The position numbers and the translations under genes were made by a program. DNA of 64,000 nt from Aphelocoma coerulescens. Taxonomy: Eukaryota > Chordata > Aves > Passeriformes > Corvidae. Below, in pieces: positions 36,481-50,561 of the stretch; position 1 is the stretch's first letter, and each line of letters begins with the position of its first letter. Location of the stretch: contig NC_091019.1 in the NCBI RefSeq assembly GCF_041296385.1, forward strand, positions 11,918,031-11,982,030, read 5' to 3'. The notes below the pieces were generated by a model, which saw only the letters and a program-made list of their open reading frames with translations, was not told the DNA's origin and did not search any database.

Positions 36481-39400
36481 TTAAATGAATTTAAAATAAA
36501 GTTCAGCAAATAAGCTCTTTTGATATTCCTGAAAGAATTCCTAAATTTCCCAAAAGACCCTAAGGACGACTATCACCAAATACATAAATAGCAAGAAGTA
36601 AGGTGATATTACTTGAATTAAAACCCAATACCTCAATACACAGCAGCACAGCCCTTCCCAAATGTTCTTTGGCGTATTCCCCTGTTTCTACTTTAATAAC
36701 ACATTGATTAACATAGCGGCTATTTTTATATTTCTGATTAAAGCAAAAAACTTTTGGACAGTTTCAAACAAATGAGGCTCTACCTGAGCAACAGGATTTG
36801 TTGCTGTGACAATGATGGCTACTGCCATTTAAATGAATTGGGCTCACTTGGTGCTTTCTATTAAACTGTTACAAAAAACCATCTTTTTCCCATTTAACCT
36901 TTTGCTCTTAAGGCATAGTCAAATTTATTTCTTAGCCAGATCTTTTAAGGGAATGAGATTTATGCATTGAAACTGCATGGCTTCGATGGCTTGTAAATCC
37001 ATCTGCAATTTTCCCTTAAATGCAATGGAGATGTAAAAATCCCCAGGTACTGTAAGTGTTTATAAACTCCATAACACGTTCAGGGAGAGAGGTCTTTGCA
37101 GTCCCCACTGATAGTAGGGAAGGTTGCAGGATGAACTTGCTCTCCAAGAGCTGCAACATGAGTTGAGTTTTCACACATAAGTTCTGCCTACCAAGAAATT
37201 GTGGTTTTGAAAGTTTTTAGGGTCAGAAAGTTCATCACCAGATGAGGGCTTAGGGAACATCGCGTGTTTTACCCCTTACCCAGCAATCAAAATACAGCCT
37301 TCATTCCTAATTCCAGGTATTTCCTGGAAGCCACTATCCAAAAGCATTCTGGCTGGCTACCTGAGCAGCACTCATGTTTTCAGTTCACCTCTCAAACTGC
37401 AGATTTCTGTCCTCAATTAAATGTGAAACATCAGAAATTTCCTTACAAAGCTGCAGAGCGCAAAGGTGAACCAAATGAACTCTCACTTTTGCTAAATTCC
37501 CCAGATCAAAATTGTGTATGGACCACCAAGAACTTAGACAGTATCCTCCACTTTCTGGACAACCAGAGAATTGTTGCCTCCTGAGCTCCTTATCCACCCC
37601 CATCCATGAGCACTGAATGTGTTTCAATGCCATTTCATAGGAAGGTTCATTCCTGCACCTTTGCAAACAGCCCAAGCTAAAACTTGAACAGGAGAGCAGT
37701 GCTGACATTTGCTGTAATTTCATGACACGAAAGAAAATAAATGCTTATTTGAATCAGGCATCCAGGGACCTACCCAGCTCCAAATCATCACTGGAAAGAA
37801 AATGACAGTGTATTTCATAAACATCTGGATGTACTCTTCACCAAGTAATTTCTTTACCATTTTTTTTTAAAGAATATAACTGAAAGATTAATTTTTCTTC
37901 AAACTTATCTTTGAGAAGAGTGAACAAATTCTGCCACAGAGTGTACGAACAAAAATCCCTCCAGTTTGCCCAGAAAAGTCAGAGGAAGAAATACATGTTC
38001 ATATGTGCACACAATACCAACACAAATATAAAATAGGGAAATGAAGACAAAACATCAGAACTGATAAAGCAACTCTTTAAATTTGCTTTAATTGCAGAGC
38101 ATGCTGATTCAGGGATGCTTACTAGAGGAGAAGCACAGTTCACATTGGCCTCTCAGGATCTAGATATCTGAGCCTAAAAATGATGCTTCTGGTTGTAACA
38201 CCTGCTATCAAAACTCCTCTTCTGTAGACTGCAGCCGTAACTCAAAGAAGGCAGCAAAGCAACCTCCAGCATGGTCATTCTTCCCCCAAAAAAGTGTTGT
38301 CCCAAGCCAAAATGTCTTCAGAAACAGAATTTCATATCCATACTGAGATTTTCAAAGTGTTGTTTCCATTACAACCAGTAAGGAACAGACTTCAGAGTAA
38401 ACAGTTCTAGCTGTGAGCATAATGAGGCCTGTAAGGATCACAGTTTTTATAACATTCCCATGTAATGTCTTACATTGTAATAGAGACTAAAACTGTATGA
38501 ACCCTTAGCTTCAGGAACCTTTACCTTAATTCAACACTGCCTCCTAGAGCTATCAGTATCAATATTCTAATGATTAATAATGTTCACGAACTTCTGCTGA
38601 CCAGGGACACTCACGATGGCAGCTCTGCATCCACAGGTTTGGGATAAGGCATATTCAGCCCCAAATTTAAAATATCCCTCTACCACAAACTGCACCCTGG
38701 GGTAAAGTTCTCCACAAACCCTAGTTTGTGTTCTTAAGTAGACTAGCACAGCCATAGAGAAAGTCTGAGGCATTAACTTGAAACACTTAAGAGCTTTACG
38801 CATGCCAGCAGCTGTTCTAGACACTAATCATTATTTAGTTAGCAAATAAAACTTGGGGGTCATCTATAAAAAGACTACAAATGACAGAGTTCAAATATAT
38901 TTAATTGCCTAAAGTTTCTTAGGAATTGATTAAACTCAAAGAAATATAACTTACTTTTATTTTTACTTAATAACAAAAATATTTGTGCAGCAGCAGCAGC
39001 AGCAGCAAGGACTCAATGGGTTAATACAGAAAAATAAAAGTCCAATATATCTGAAGCCAGGAACATTTACTGCAGGTATGTTCAGAATACAAATGAAAAA
39101 ATGTATTCCTAGCAGCATTCCTTTAAGTCTAGACATTGTATTTTGCTCACTCTCTCACACACAATTAACCTGAGAAAACATTAGTGGTTTTCTTTATGTA
39201 CTAATCTGTTTCTTACTGTTGACAGTGTGTGAGGCCAATAATGCATGTTCAAAGGAATAAAAGCTATATTTAGAAGCCAAAAGGAACAAACTGACAAGGG
39301 GAAAAACTGCAGCTACAACAGAGCTCCCAAGAACATATGCAATATGGAACAACAGAGGTCACCCTTGTTGGAGTGAATGGTAAACAGGAGAGCATTAATC

Positions 39401-42400
39401 AGAGAGCATACAGGAAAGTGTAAGAAATGAGACACCAGCTCCAGAAAACATGCAGATCGAGCTGCAAGGTATCCATTTTTCACTTTTCAAAGTGTTGTAC
39501 ACAGTCATTTTTAAAATTAATTCCCTTATTTTAAGCTGGTCCCTACAGCTCATTTTGATGCCTGATAGTACAACCTTTCTTTAGTTTTCTTTTCCCAGTT
39601 TTCAGGTGATTTCTTTAAACATCCTCCATTTGATTTAATTTGATTTCTGCTTTATATTCTCTTCATTTTCATATTAATACCACATATCTGTATTTACTCT
39701 TCTCCCAGATGCCAACATTATCTTCTTTATCATGGAATTTATATTTTCATCCTTAAATCTACTGATTTTCTCTCTAGTCTAATTCTTTTTTGCTTTCTGT
39801 GATGCAGCCTGACCCTTTTATCAGCTATGCCATCACTTTTCTATCATTCTTCTCTCTCTAAAATGACTCCTGAGAGACTGCAGACCTGAAACAGAGATCC
39901 CCTGAAGATCATCAGCATCTGGAGAAGAGGGATTACAGTTTTTGACATCAAAAAAGACCCTGTTTCAAGGCTCTTCCCTCTTACAGAACCAAAAATTTTA
40001 CAGCACCATGAGAGTACTCTGCCGTTGCATTTGATATTCTTTTGGGGGATGTGAGGACTTGAAAACTCCTGTGTGACTTGAAAATCTAAGTAGCTAAATG
40101 ATGAGAAGTGACTCATTAGCCTCTCACAGGACACAAGAGAATCACAGGAGGCTGGAAGAATAAGGAGCAACTAAAAGAAAGAACGCTTGTCTACCATCCT
40201 CAAAACCCAGGCTGTATGGACATATGAAAGCCTGCCAGTCAGCTGGGCATGAAGAATTTTATAAAGAACCTGAGAATGGAATTTCAGTCATGTACAGTCA
40301 TGTGAAATGTGTTCCCAGCTACAATAAAGCCAAAATTCAATAACAAGTCTCAGAAGTGTCTTTAAAGAGAGCATACATTTGAGATTGCAGTGAGTTATGA
40401 CTATAACCAAAGTACAAAGAGAACCTCTTTTGATGACTTAAGGTACGTATCAAATTATAAATCTATGGATGTCAATGAATATTTTCAGAAAATACCTTCA
40501 ATATCAATCAAATCAGTACTGCCATTCTGAAGAGATGTTATTTCTCAACACTGAGAACAAAATCACTCTTAATCCTCACCATAGCTTCCACAACTCAGCT
40601 GTTAATCACTGTGTTGTGACATATATCTCTCTATATGAAAGGCTGAAGTATCAAAAGGAAACAAAATAAAAATCATACTTAAATGCATAGCTGAGCAGAG
40701 ATCTGCTTTGAAATATCCCCACTTGAGGTCTAAACCAACTGCACTTGTCAGTCAGCTTTTTTCCCCTTATTTCATGGCACATAATAACTGAGAATCCAAT
40801 CCTTTCCGTTTCTCACCTGGCTGTTCACTGCATAATCTTTTAAAATGTCACCCATACTAAACTAGGGGCACCAAGATATCACTTGCTAAAGGACTCAAAA
40901 TACCATTTAGCTATTTTCAACTTCAAACAGTGCAAAGCAGATCCATCTTGGGCACTGTGAACTCTTGCCAAAACATTAGAAACCCTTGTCAGGTTTTATA
41001 AAACCAGGGAACCTTAAAATAAAGTGAAATGTTCACCCTGCCACCACCACCCAAATGTGCTGGGGAGAATGTGGCTCTTCCAGTGCGCCCCAAAGCCAGA
41101 GCTTGCCAAGGAGCCTGATCACCTCCCACCAAAGAAAAGGACTTACAAGTATAACCTTAGGCCTTGTTTTACACCATGGTACATCAGACAGAAAAAAGAG
41201 AATTCCTCAGAGAGATTCAATGCCACTTACAGCTCCACAGTCAGAAACTTACTCAGTCTACCCCAAAAGCCATTGAAAGAGTGTGAATTTTAATGATGCT
41301 CACACACACACATGTACCTCTTCACAAAATTAAACAGCTTTAACATAAACACCGCATTAAAACTGCTTTCTCTAATCCACTTATGACAATAAACAGCTGC
41401 TAATAATTCCTTTATTCTATAAACATCATCCTTAGTTTCTTCATCCTTCAAAGACTGACAGAGGCCTTTCAGGTTATATCACAATGGAATAAGGCAAACC
41501 ATCCATAGCATATTATGTTACCATCATAAAGTTGTCACTGTTAAATACTACTGACATTACATTGCTGGTCACAAAAATATTAACTATTAAATGATAAAAT
41601 GCATGGATTTAATAATATATTAATAAATATTTACTTTAAATAAATGTTTTAGCATCAAGTGTTTCAGAAAAGGAGAACATGTAATGCTAATCTAATACAA
41701 TGAGAAGTATTTTAGGATATGGGATCAACACCTTACCTAGAAAAAAGCCTTATTTCAGGATTTTTTGCAGTAATTTCTGTCCCCAGGATCCACACCATAA
41801 TTCTGCTTTTGTTTCTCAGGCTGCAGCGTGCTTTTAAACATCCTGTGAATCAAGAGAAAAGCTTTTACTTGAATATTCTTTCAAAAAGGTGAAAACAATT
41901 CACATTATAAGACAATTTTTGATCCACGAATAATTACCCACAGTACTCCCAAGGGGTCAAGTCTTGTACATTAGCAAAAAAATTACATCTGTTTGCTAAT
42001 ATTGATTAAGATCATACATTGATTTTGGGTTGATTAACTGACTAGCAAAGAGTTGGGTTAGACAATGAAGTCACATAATGTGGAGAAAAACACGTTCTAC
42101 ATACTGTAGCTATTTTTCTGCAACAATTATTTCCAGGTGAGCAATTAGAGTCCTTTAGGTTCCATCTATAAGTTTATTAGGATTAAGACAAATTAGCTTG
42201 TAATATTGTGACACAATTTCCCCACTGTGCAAACAATCTTGGCACGCTTGCAACTAAACATCATTTCTAACACGGACTTCTGCATTACCACCTGTTTTGC
42301 AGCTACTCCAAGGAAGCAGTTATTAATACAAAAAGCTTCCTTGAAGTTTCATGATTAATAAGAGGAAAATCAGATTACTTTTTTCTCTTTACATTCAAAC

Positions 42401-44927
42401 TCCTTAAAGTATCATGTTTAGAAGAGGCTTTTAACCTTCAGTTGGGGTTCATTGGTACTGCTGCCAGCTGGATTTTTCCATTCCCTCAAAATATTCTATT
42501 TACTGCATACATTATTGCATCCTCCAAACACACACAGAACGGTCCTGACCCAGTGATCAGATACAACAGAGCTGAAAGGACTGCAAAAGCTCCCTGTAAA
42601 GCTTCCTAATCACTGCACTATCTCCTGAAAATGTAATAAGGATGGCCTTTGAGCTGTAGGAATAGGATCTGCAGCTACGGCAAAGGCTGACACTACTCTA
42701 GACAACAACAAGTGAAAAGAGAAAGAAGTTACACATGGTGCTGCAAGGTCAACAGCACAAGATGCAAGAGAAAGGGAGTAAATGTAACCTCAAAGTTAAA
42801 TCACTGCATTATCTTCTACAATACCACCTAATGTCCATGCATATGATTTGAGAAGCAGTTTCTGGTTAGGAATTCCTTCGGGTGTGAATTGTTCCACTGA
42901 CAGGTGTTCCCTACCAGGTGATTCCAGCAAACTGAGAGTAGGTGTCCCAGCTGTGCAAGCAACACAGCTCCTGGCAGACCCTGATATCTCCAAATATAAC
43001 ATTGTGGTGAGTATAACTGATTGTAATGCAAGTAATTTCAGCTGCAGCATTTAAAAATTACACACACAAAAAGAAAAATCAAACAGCCACCATCTTTCTT
43101 CTAGAGCAAGCATGAAACTGGAAGAATTAAGGGTAGGGATACAGATATCCACTGTATCTGGGATTTTGGGATCTGGGCAGGCAATGCACCCAGGGAAGGA
43201 GCTGGCTGAGGTAGAGGAGGAAGAGCCACCGCCATTTATCTAAGAACAGGGCAAGTCAATGTAACATAGAGAAATATGAGCTGTGGCACAAACCCAGGGC
43301 TCCCACAGATCCAGCTGCATGAAGTGGAGGGATGCTAAGCATACTTACAGTCCTTTTCACCTCTAAACCACCAGCAACAGTTCTGCTGAGGAAGAGGCAC
43401 ATTCAGCTGGTTTTTATAATGTAATGCACAGGGATTTCACAGCCAGCAAGAAGACATTACATAACAATAAACTTAATTCACAAATGTTTCATTTTTCTAG
43501 AATCACTGCACATGCATTCCATTTTCATCATGCATCTGCATAACCTTTATGAAAAGTTGCACACCCCACATGCCATTCAGGGAGAATCTATGCAATCAGT
43601 GTTTCACCAGGGCTAATTTCTTTCTTGTTTTTGGAACAATGTCAGGTACTGATTAGACCTCTCTTTCTCCGAGATAGGAGCTGCTTCCCAAAGTTTATAC
43701 CTGAATGGTTTTCCTTGGCAGAAGTGACATGAAATAACTAACTATTAAAACCTTAGTTATTTTACCTGTATTCTTTCTTGACTACAGCATTAAACTACTT
43801 ATCCAGTATAAAACCATGATGCAGCTTAGAATATTTTTCCTGGTTTTGTACATCGACCTCCAAAAGAGAGAAGCATAACTTAACAACCCCCTAAAACATA
43901 AAGTGTGCTCTTTGTACAACCGTAAATACAGAAAGGAATGCTTCCTTCCCTTGGGAGTGCCAAGAGATTTCAAATGTACAGTATTTCTTTCACTTCATCC
44001 AAAGTATTTTATAGCATTATCTGTTTTCACAGTGCCTCTTAAAGATATTTAAGTTTCAGCATGCTTTGCAACAGCCAAACGACAGTTTAGCAGAGGATTA
44101 TCTGTTCTTCTCTCTGCTGGTTATTTCTCCTTCTCACACCAAGGAACATTACTGGCAGCACTGTGCAAAATTAGCGATTACTTTGCTCCACTGCAGCACC
44201 AAGTAGCAGCCCCAGCTCTGGCAATCATGAACAGACATTCTGCCTGGAGGACTCCCCAGGGGCTGGGCACAGCAGCCTCACTCCCAGAGCCATTGGGACC
44301 AGGCAGTGGGCGAAGCAGAGGTTGTGCTGCTCAGCACGGGAGAGGAGTGAGAGGCACAGCACGTTCTGTACCAGTGCCTCTCACCAAGCAGTGCCTCTGC
44401 ATCACAGAGCAGCTTAATAAGGGGCCTATCTTGCACAACACAGCTGCTCATGACAGCCCTCCTGGACTCATCTGACAGAGAAATTAAAACAGGGCAGTGC
44501 AGAATAATGCAAAAAGCCATATGCCTCTTTCTATCCCTAAACAAAGGACATGATCATTTTCAGAAAGCCCTTTTCCAAATCTGCCTGGCTGCTGGATGGA
44601 TGATCATTCACAAATAACTTCTGGATGCTCACAGGTAATGTGAAAGCAATAGGGAGAGCGTCAGAGTTCTGCGTGAAGCCCATAATTAAGAAAGCTAGTG
44701 ATCTGAGATGATGATCCGTGGCAGAACTGGTCTGAGTATATTTTGAACTGGCTTTAGAATTCTCAAAGAAATGTTTTGCATTAGGGGATAAAAGGCCCTG
44801 GTAAGTAATTTGTGCTTGCTGATAGACGTTAAATGCCTCTCAGAAAGCATATAAGAAGTCCCTGAAATGCTACAGACTATTACAGCCAGCATTTCTTCCA
44901 GTTAACATATCCAACCAACAGCAAAAA
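36481..44927. other. Non-coding sequence, no gene seen
   Basis: Frames reach at most 112 codons without recognisable features. It contains the (GCA)7 microsatellite, a short (CA)n tract near 41301 and a strongly AT-rich low-complexity stretch at about 41573-41650. The segment around 36770-36860 is complex sequence containing an ATTTAAATGAATTG-type core and could be a conserved element; this is an impression, not a test. Confidence 0.55.
38987..39007. repeat. (GCA)7 trinucleotide microsatellite
   Basis: Seven perfect GCA (CAG-type) units sit in otherwise AT-rich sequence. A 62-codon frame starting at 38985 would read through it as a short Gln tract, but nothing else supports coding. Confidence 0.95.
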
Positions 44928-45060
44928 ATCAGAGAATAATTTTAAGGTTGAGAGGGACCTTTGGGCTTTATCTGATCAAATCCCTTACTTTAAAGCAAAC
45001 AAAGGTTTGTAAATCAGCACCCTGGAGCAGTATTTTCAGTCCAATCATATCTCTTGCAGG
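44928..45060 (-). repeat. Possible old CR1 3' fragment
   Basis: The + strand reads AATCAGAGAATAATTTTAAGG, then GAGAGGGACCTTTGGG and TCTGATCAAATCCCTTACTTTAAAGCAAAC. This parallels, with many changes, the antisense CR1 tail: 'aatcatagaatggttgaggttggaagggacct..tctggtccaaccccctgctcaagcaggg'. Orientation would be minus. Divergence is high and the right edge is unclear. Confidence 0.5.
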
Positions 45061-47814
45061 ACTGGAAACAATGATGTGCACAAGTCTCAAACATGGGTTT
45101 AAGGGCATAAGATTTTCAAAGCCAAAGCCGGGCTCATTTGATGTGGCATTAGTCACAGCAGCTCTAGCCCTTACAACCGGTGCAAAAATGGGATGTGGAG
45201 AACAACCGACATTTTGCTCACACAGACTGTATCACTCAGCACTTCTAAAAGTCTTGGATACCCTGATCTGAAATGCCCCAGCTGTACCTCACAGCAGCAA
45301 GGGCTCAGCTGCCCCCTGGGCTTCCCTTTTGCTCAGCCACCTCGGGGGGTGACACTTCCAACAGCTCGTCCCCCCTGGATGAGCGAGTGTCGCACGCCAC
45401 AGGCACCGCCCGGCCGCGCATCAGCGCCGGGGCTCTGACCCAGAAAGAGAGAAGGGGCTGATGAGATAAACTGTGTCTGTCCCGAGTTAAACACCAACAC
45501 AGCTACACTGCACTCGCAGCAGACCCAGCAAAAATATCTGTTCTTTCAGAGGATTTATTTTTGCACAGCATTTCCACAGTAAACAAACAGTCCTGATGGA
45601 AACTGTGTCAACAGAACTGTTGGAAAATGTTAGACCAGACACCCTGATCACATTTTCAAACTCCTTTATGTTCCTTTTTTTGCAAAAAAAAAAGAAGCTG
45701 CCAGGATTTATTTGCTATCTGATTATTACCACTGTGTTAACTTTTACTTATTACTTAGCTTAGTTTTAAATTTTTATTGAGACCTATTCTAGGTGGAAAC
45801 ATTGTCCTTTGAATAGTTATTATCATGAGACAGTATAAAATAATGTTTTCTCTAACATCTCCCTTTCCCACCCGGCTGCTCATAAGCAGGCTTTACTTCC
45901 ATTGGAATATTCATGGGGTATAAATAATAAAAAAAGCATGAAAGCTGCTGGAGTGTAGGTAGAAAATTTACTCTCCTTGGTAGTTCTTAACTTTCACCTA
46001 ACTTCCTTACAACTGGTAAAATAACTTGAAGCAAAATCTGTCCTTCGAGAGAAACTTCTAAGCAGTTAAGAATGTACTCCATCTTTTAAATCCACACACT
46101 GCCACAGGATATTAATGTAACAGGCCCATCTCTGATAATGTACACTGCTGCCTATTAAGAGCAGGAAATGGGGAAGCTAAAGAAATGTTTTTCAAAATTA
46201 AGCAGAGGAAAAATTCTTTATGCTTAAGCAGATGGTATGCACAGAAAATTTTAAACTTATTTCCAGTCTCTCCCAGGACAGTTCTCTCTCCACCAAACGT
46301 AGCCTATTTTCCAAAACATTGTTCTCATTTACCTCTCATTAACTGAATAGTTTTCTACAGGGTCTTGAATTTCCTTTGAGCCTCTAGATATATCATGCAT
46401 TTAGTAGACAAAGTCTTGAGCTAAAAAACCCAAAATCACAACAGTAAGAAATGAATATTTATGTTCTAAAAGTTATGGCTCAATATTAGACAGTGTTTCC
46501 CCCCAAACTGTTGAGGTTTATTTTAGTAACTAATCAGCAGACATATATTGCCTTAAAAACCATTACTACTCCATCTGCATAATTAATAGTATATACAGCA
46601 TTCATGAAAAAGTACAGCTCCAGGTGCATTTGCTAACATTTTGTGAATCTTTTAAGTACTAACCCTTTCAGCTGCAGTGTAGGTTTGCTATTTATAGAAG
46701 CAGGCATTGAAATAACACAGCTTTGTTTGGAGTTTAGTGGCTATGGCTCCTTTGCTAGCCACAGAATTTTTGAAGCAGCTACCAAGCACATTAAGGAAGA
46801 TTTGAAAGAACTGGAATATTTCAAAACTCTTCTTTATAAACTTATTTTGCCTCATGAAACTTTGATCAATGGACCCTCTTCAAAATCCCAAAGCCTATCT
46901 TTCAGCAGTAGCTGTTAGCAATCTAGTAAGGTTATTTATGTTGTGGATATCCTTTCTGGGAAATTTTGGAAGTTGACTGCACATGTAATTCACAAAACTT
47001 CTTTTACAAGACCGCTGGTGCGTGTTTTTGCCATGTTTGACTCTTCCCTGGCAGAGGCAGCACTACAGGACGTGCTATTTAATAAGTTAGTTGTCTTGAA
47101 CATCTTTGCCTTTCAGAGCACAGAACATTAAGCTAAACTAAGCTTGCACTGAAAAAGGCATCAGAGTTTCACCAAGAGAGTTTTACAAGATGCACTCAAC
47201 AATTTATGTTATTTGTCTTTTCTTCAACTCCTATGTTTTGACATTATATTGCTACAATGGAATCAGTCACCCACATCTATTTTTAAGCTCTCCAGGTTTA
47301 GAATCAAGTGATACTTCCATTACTATGAATCAGACTCTTTTGAACACAGCAACAAGCAAGTGTATTATTAATTCTTTCTAATAAAACAAAACTGTTTTCA
47401 AAGCAGTGACCCCAATTAATTAGGTAAATGGAAGAGAATGCTAAAAAAACCCAAACAAACCAACAAACAAGAAACCAAAACCACAAGAAAGATTTGCAAT
47501 GGGTTTGTCATTTCTTCCAAATGCTTTGGACCAGCCACGAGGCCTTGTCTGACCCAACTCAGCTGAATAAAGTCCCCAAGGCATTGAGTTTAACAGAATC
47601 AAGTGCACAATTAGCATGATTCTGACAGTTCTCCTATGCCTTGAAGCACTCCAAGATGCCCCAAGTTCAGGGTAATATTCAGCTGGAAAGTACTATCAGC
47701 TATCTTGCTTCATGCCATCCAAGAAAGAAAGGCATCAAACCCCAACTATCCTTGGTAGCAGGGTTTGGGGTTGTGTTTAAGTTTTAGAGCTAAAATATTT
47801 CAGACCAGTTTGTA
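45061..47814. other. Non-coding sequence with one CpG cluster, no gene seen
   Basis: Frames are at most 91 codons past the CR1-like fragment. Apart from the CpG cluster listed separately and an A/C-rich simple tract at about 47441-47482, I see nothing assignable. Confidence 0.55.
45343..45429. other. Small CpG cluster
   Basis: Eleven CpGs occur in 87 bases, with a core of CACCGCCCGGCCGCGCATC at about 45405. The flanks are AT-rich and CpG-poor. It is too small for a standard CpG island, and no exon, TATA box or repeat family is visible. It may be a regulatory element, an alternative first exon, or the remnant of a GC-rich repeat. Confidence 0.45.
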
Positions 47815-48295
47815 GAATGACAGAGTCACATGGAGTGGTTTGGGTTGGCAAGTCCAACATCCCTTCAATGAGCAGGGATGTCTTCAACTAGATCAGGTTG
47901 CTCAAAGCCCCATCCAACCTGGCCTCAAATATTTCCAGGGACAGGGCATGTCCTTGTTCCTATGTTTCACCACCCTCATTGTACAAAATTTCTTTCTTAT
48001 ATCTGGTCTGAATTGACCTGTTTCAGTTTCAAGCCATCACTCCTCATCCCATCACAACATGCAATACTAAAATGTCTGTGCCCACCTTTCAGCCTCCCGT
48101 TAGGTACTGAAAGGCTACAATAAGGTATCCCCAGAGCCTTCTCTTCTCTAGGCTGAAGAACCCCAAACTCTCTCAGCCTTGGCACAGGGACTGACCTCCA
48201 CACTCCCCTGTGGGCCTGGCTCAATCCCACTCCTCAGCCCCAAACTGGATACTATGCTCCAAGCCTTGCAAGCCCTGAACAGAGGGGAAGAGTGG
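47815..48295 (-). mobile_element. CR1 LINE 3' fragment (antisense, degenerate)
   Basis: The + strand shows the antisense CR1 series. CAGAGTCACATGGAGTGGTTTGGG at the left corresponds to the 'tcatagaatggtttgggttgg' tail. Then come 'agatcaggttgctcaaagccccatccaacctggcct' (about 47890), 'tcaccaccctcattgtacaaaatttctt' (about 47965) and 'cagcctcccgttaggtactgaaaggctacaataaggt' (about 48090). The series ends with 'ccagagccttctcttctctaggctgaa' and 'ccaaactctctcagcctt'. The element is on the minus strand and truncated at its 5' side near 48295. Frameshifts and stops leave no intact coding; only the C-terminal end of the reverse transcriptase ORF and the 3' end are represented. Confidence 0.9.
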
Positions 48296-50561
48296 GAAGG
48301 GTGCCTGTTTCACTCTTATTAACACAGCCCAGGTCACAGCTGAACAGCAGAAAGAAACTAGAACATATATTAGGATCCTACATTTGTACTATATTACAAA
48401 CACACATCGTTGCTAAACCTTCAAAAATGCATTATTTGAAATAAATCTACAGTTAGTGATTAATATGAGAAGTTACATTAACAAAAACACATAGAAGGCA
48501 ATGAAAAAAATCCAACAGACAAAAGACTGAGCAGCTTTTTCCTCTTGGGCATAGTCTTTAATAACAGAATCAGTCAATCATTCTTTGAAATTCTGCTATC
48601 AGGACAAACAGAAAATGTCTCCAGGAAATTTAGGGTGATGGTGTCTGGAAAACAAAGAAAAGAGCATTTCCAAGGCATTCATATCTCCATCCTGCATTTA
48701 ACAGACGCCTTTATAAGCCTTGAGATGCAAGGCCTGGAACAAGATGCTCCGTGCATTATTTTCTCACTTCCCCTGTTGAAATCCCTGCCTGTGTTAATAT
48801 AGGTAACAGATTTTATGTTCTTACTCTGAATCAAGAGGTTTGAACTTATCCAACCTAATGGGAATTCACACACTCAGAGGAAGTTTTACTACCTTAAGAC
48901 AGAAGCAGTGCAGAATGTGATTTAACAACATTTAGTATTTGCTGACCATTGAAACATCCCCCCCCCCACCACAACAAACTGATATTTTAGAGACACATGG
49001 GCCCAGTGTATCCACCACGTCCAGTACCAAAAGTGGGCAGCACCCAAGCCAAGTAAAGATGTACAGAAAACATGAATTACTAAATTATTCCTAGTCAGAT
49101 TATAAAGTATTGCTCGCCTGCAAACCCATTTTGATGGCTTTTGATGGTCCAGCATGTCATCTTGGGACTCTAAAGACAGACAATGAAGATTCTTGTGCAA
49201 GTCGGCCTCAAAGGCAAGTATTTGCCAAATATTTCTTGCACATGCAAGAGAAAATAGTGAGGGGTAAGGAGAGGGAGAAGCTGACAATGTAGAATAGAGG
49301 AAAAAAACCCAGCAGGTTTTCTTTCCTAACAAGACTCCATTACATACTTCTAATTATATTTACTCAGAAATAATGTAGGTATTTAGAGTGATAATAAAAT
49401 TACAAAGGCAGTACATTGCAAAAAGCGTTTCCATAGCTATTTCAGTGTTCCTTCACAAGATGAATTATTAACATTAGTATCACTGCATTTTTGAAGGCAG
49501 GGATGTGGAATCATGAATTCACCACCAGCAACACAGAGACACTGCACACATTTGCAAGGAACAATCTTAAAATGGTGGCAAAAAAAGCAGCAGCACCTTG
49601 TTTGCTATTGTGAAGAGTTATGGATCATCCTATCAAGGAGGAACAACACATGATTTTACTTCATTTTAACCCAGGTAGTTCAAATTTGCAATGAGAAATA
49701 CTGTCACGAGTTATTTACAAGTGGGTTGTACAGAATTTCCCTTGCCAAAATTATTTAGCAGATCTGTAAATAATTTTGAAAAGCATCTGGCCCCAAGTTA
49801 CCAGGTTTTGCACAAGGATGTCACTTTATGCAAATTATCCCATAAACACGTCAGTATGTTTCAAAATAAGACAGAGCAATGGACAAACTGTTCTAACTCT
49901 ACCAGTTGTGGCAGATGGCAGGATGCAGAATGTCTGGAGCCCGTCAGATCCATGGCTTCATCTGGAGAGGACAGCCTTGGGAGGCGTGGCACAAAGGATG
50001 CCAATGACCACTATTTCCTTGCCACCACCATCCTTTTCTGTTTATACCTTCCACATCCAAATCTGGTAGGGCTAAGTGTCAAAAAGATGAAGGTATGGAA
50101 AAAGGATATTTAGACCTAGCCAGGCAGTCCAGCTAAGGACAGGTGAATGCCTCAGCACAGAGTTATAATACATATTTTCATCAGATGCTCTGCAACAGAG
50201 ACCAACAGCATCTTTGAGGGGAAAAAAATTACAAAAACAAAGGTGGGTTTTCTTGTCTAGGATAACTTGCTTCCAAAAATCTGCTGTTTGGAAGCCTCTT
50301 GAACCTCAGATGACCAGGCTACCAGACACTGTGGCTCTGGGGTTTTATTCTCCATATGCCGATCAAATTTACTTCCTGAACTCTTAGTTTTGTTCCCTGT
50401 TGCATCCTGCAAAAGTAAATCTCATAGCTTAATTAACTATTCTGGAGGAAAACCAAAACAAAACATCCTCAAGAGCTCCAAACTTTTGTTGCAACAGTAT
50501 TGCCCAGGAATTTCATATCAGAGCTCCAGGAAAAGCAGCATTGCCAAACAAAAAAAAGTAT
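48296..50561. other. Non-coding sequence, no gene seen
   Basis: Frames of 136 codons (48922-49332, -) and 140 codons (49691-50113, +) are present but have no recognisable domain or homologue that I know. A C-rich run occurs at about 48957-48967. Nothing else assignable. Confidence 0.55.

Noticed and set aside
48922..49332. 136-codon open frame (-), Trp/Cys/Leu-rich
   Set aside because: Some hydrophobic stretches but no family signature; likely chance.
49691..50113. 140-codon open frame (+)
   Set aside because: No recognisable features; length is within chance for a 64-kb window.
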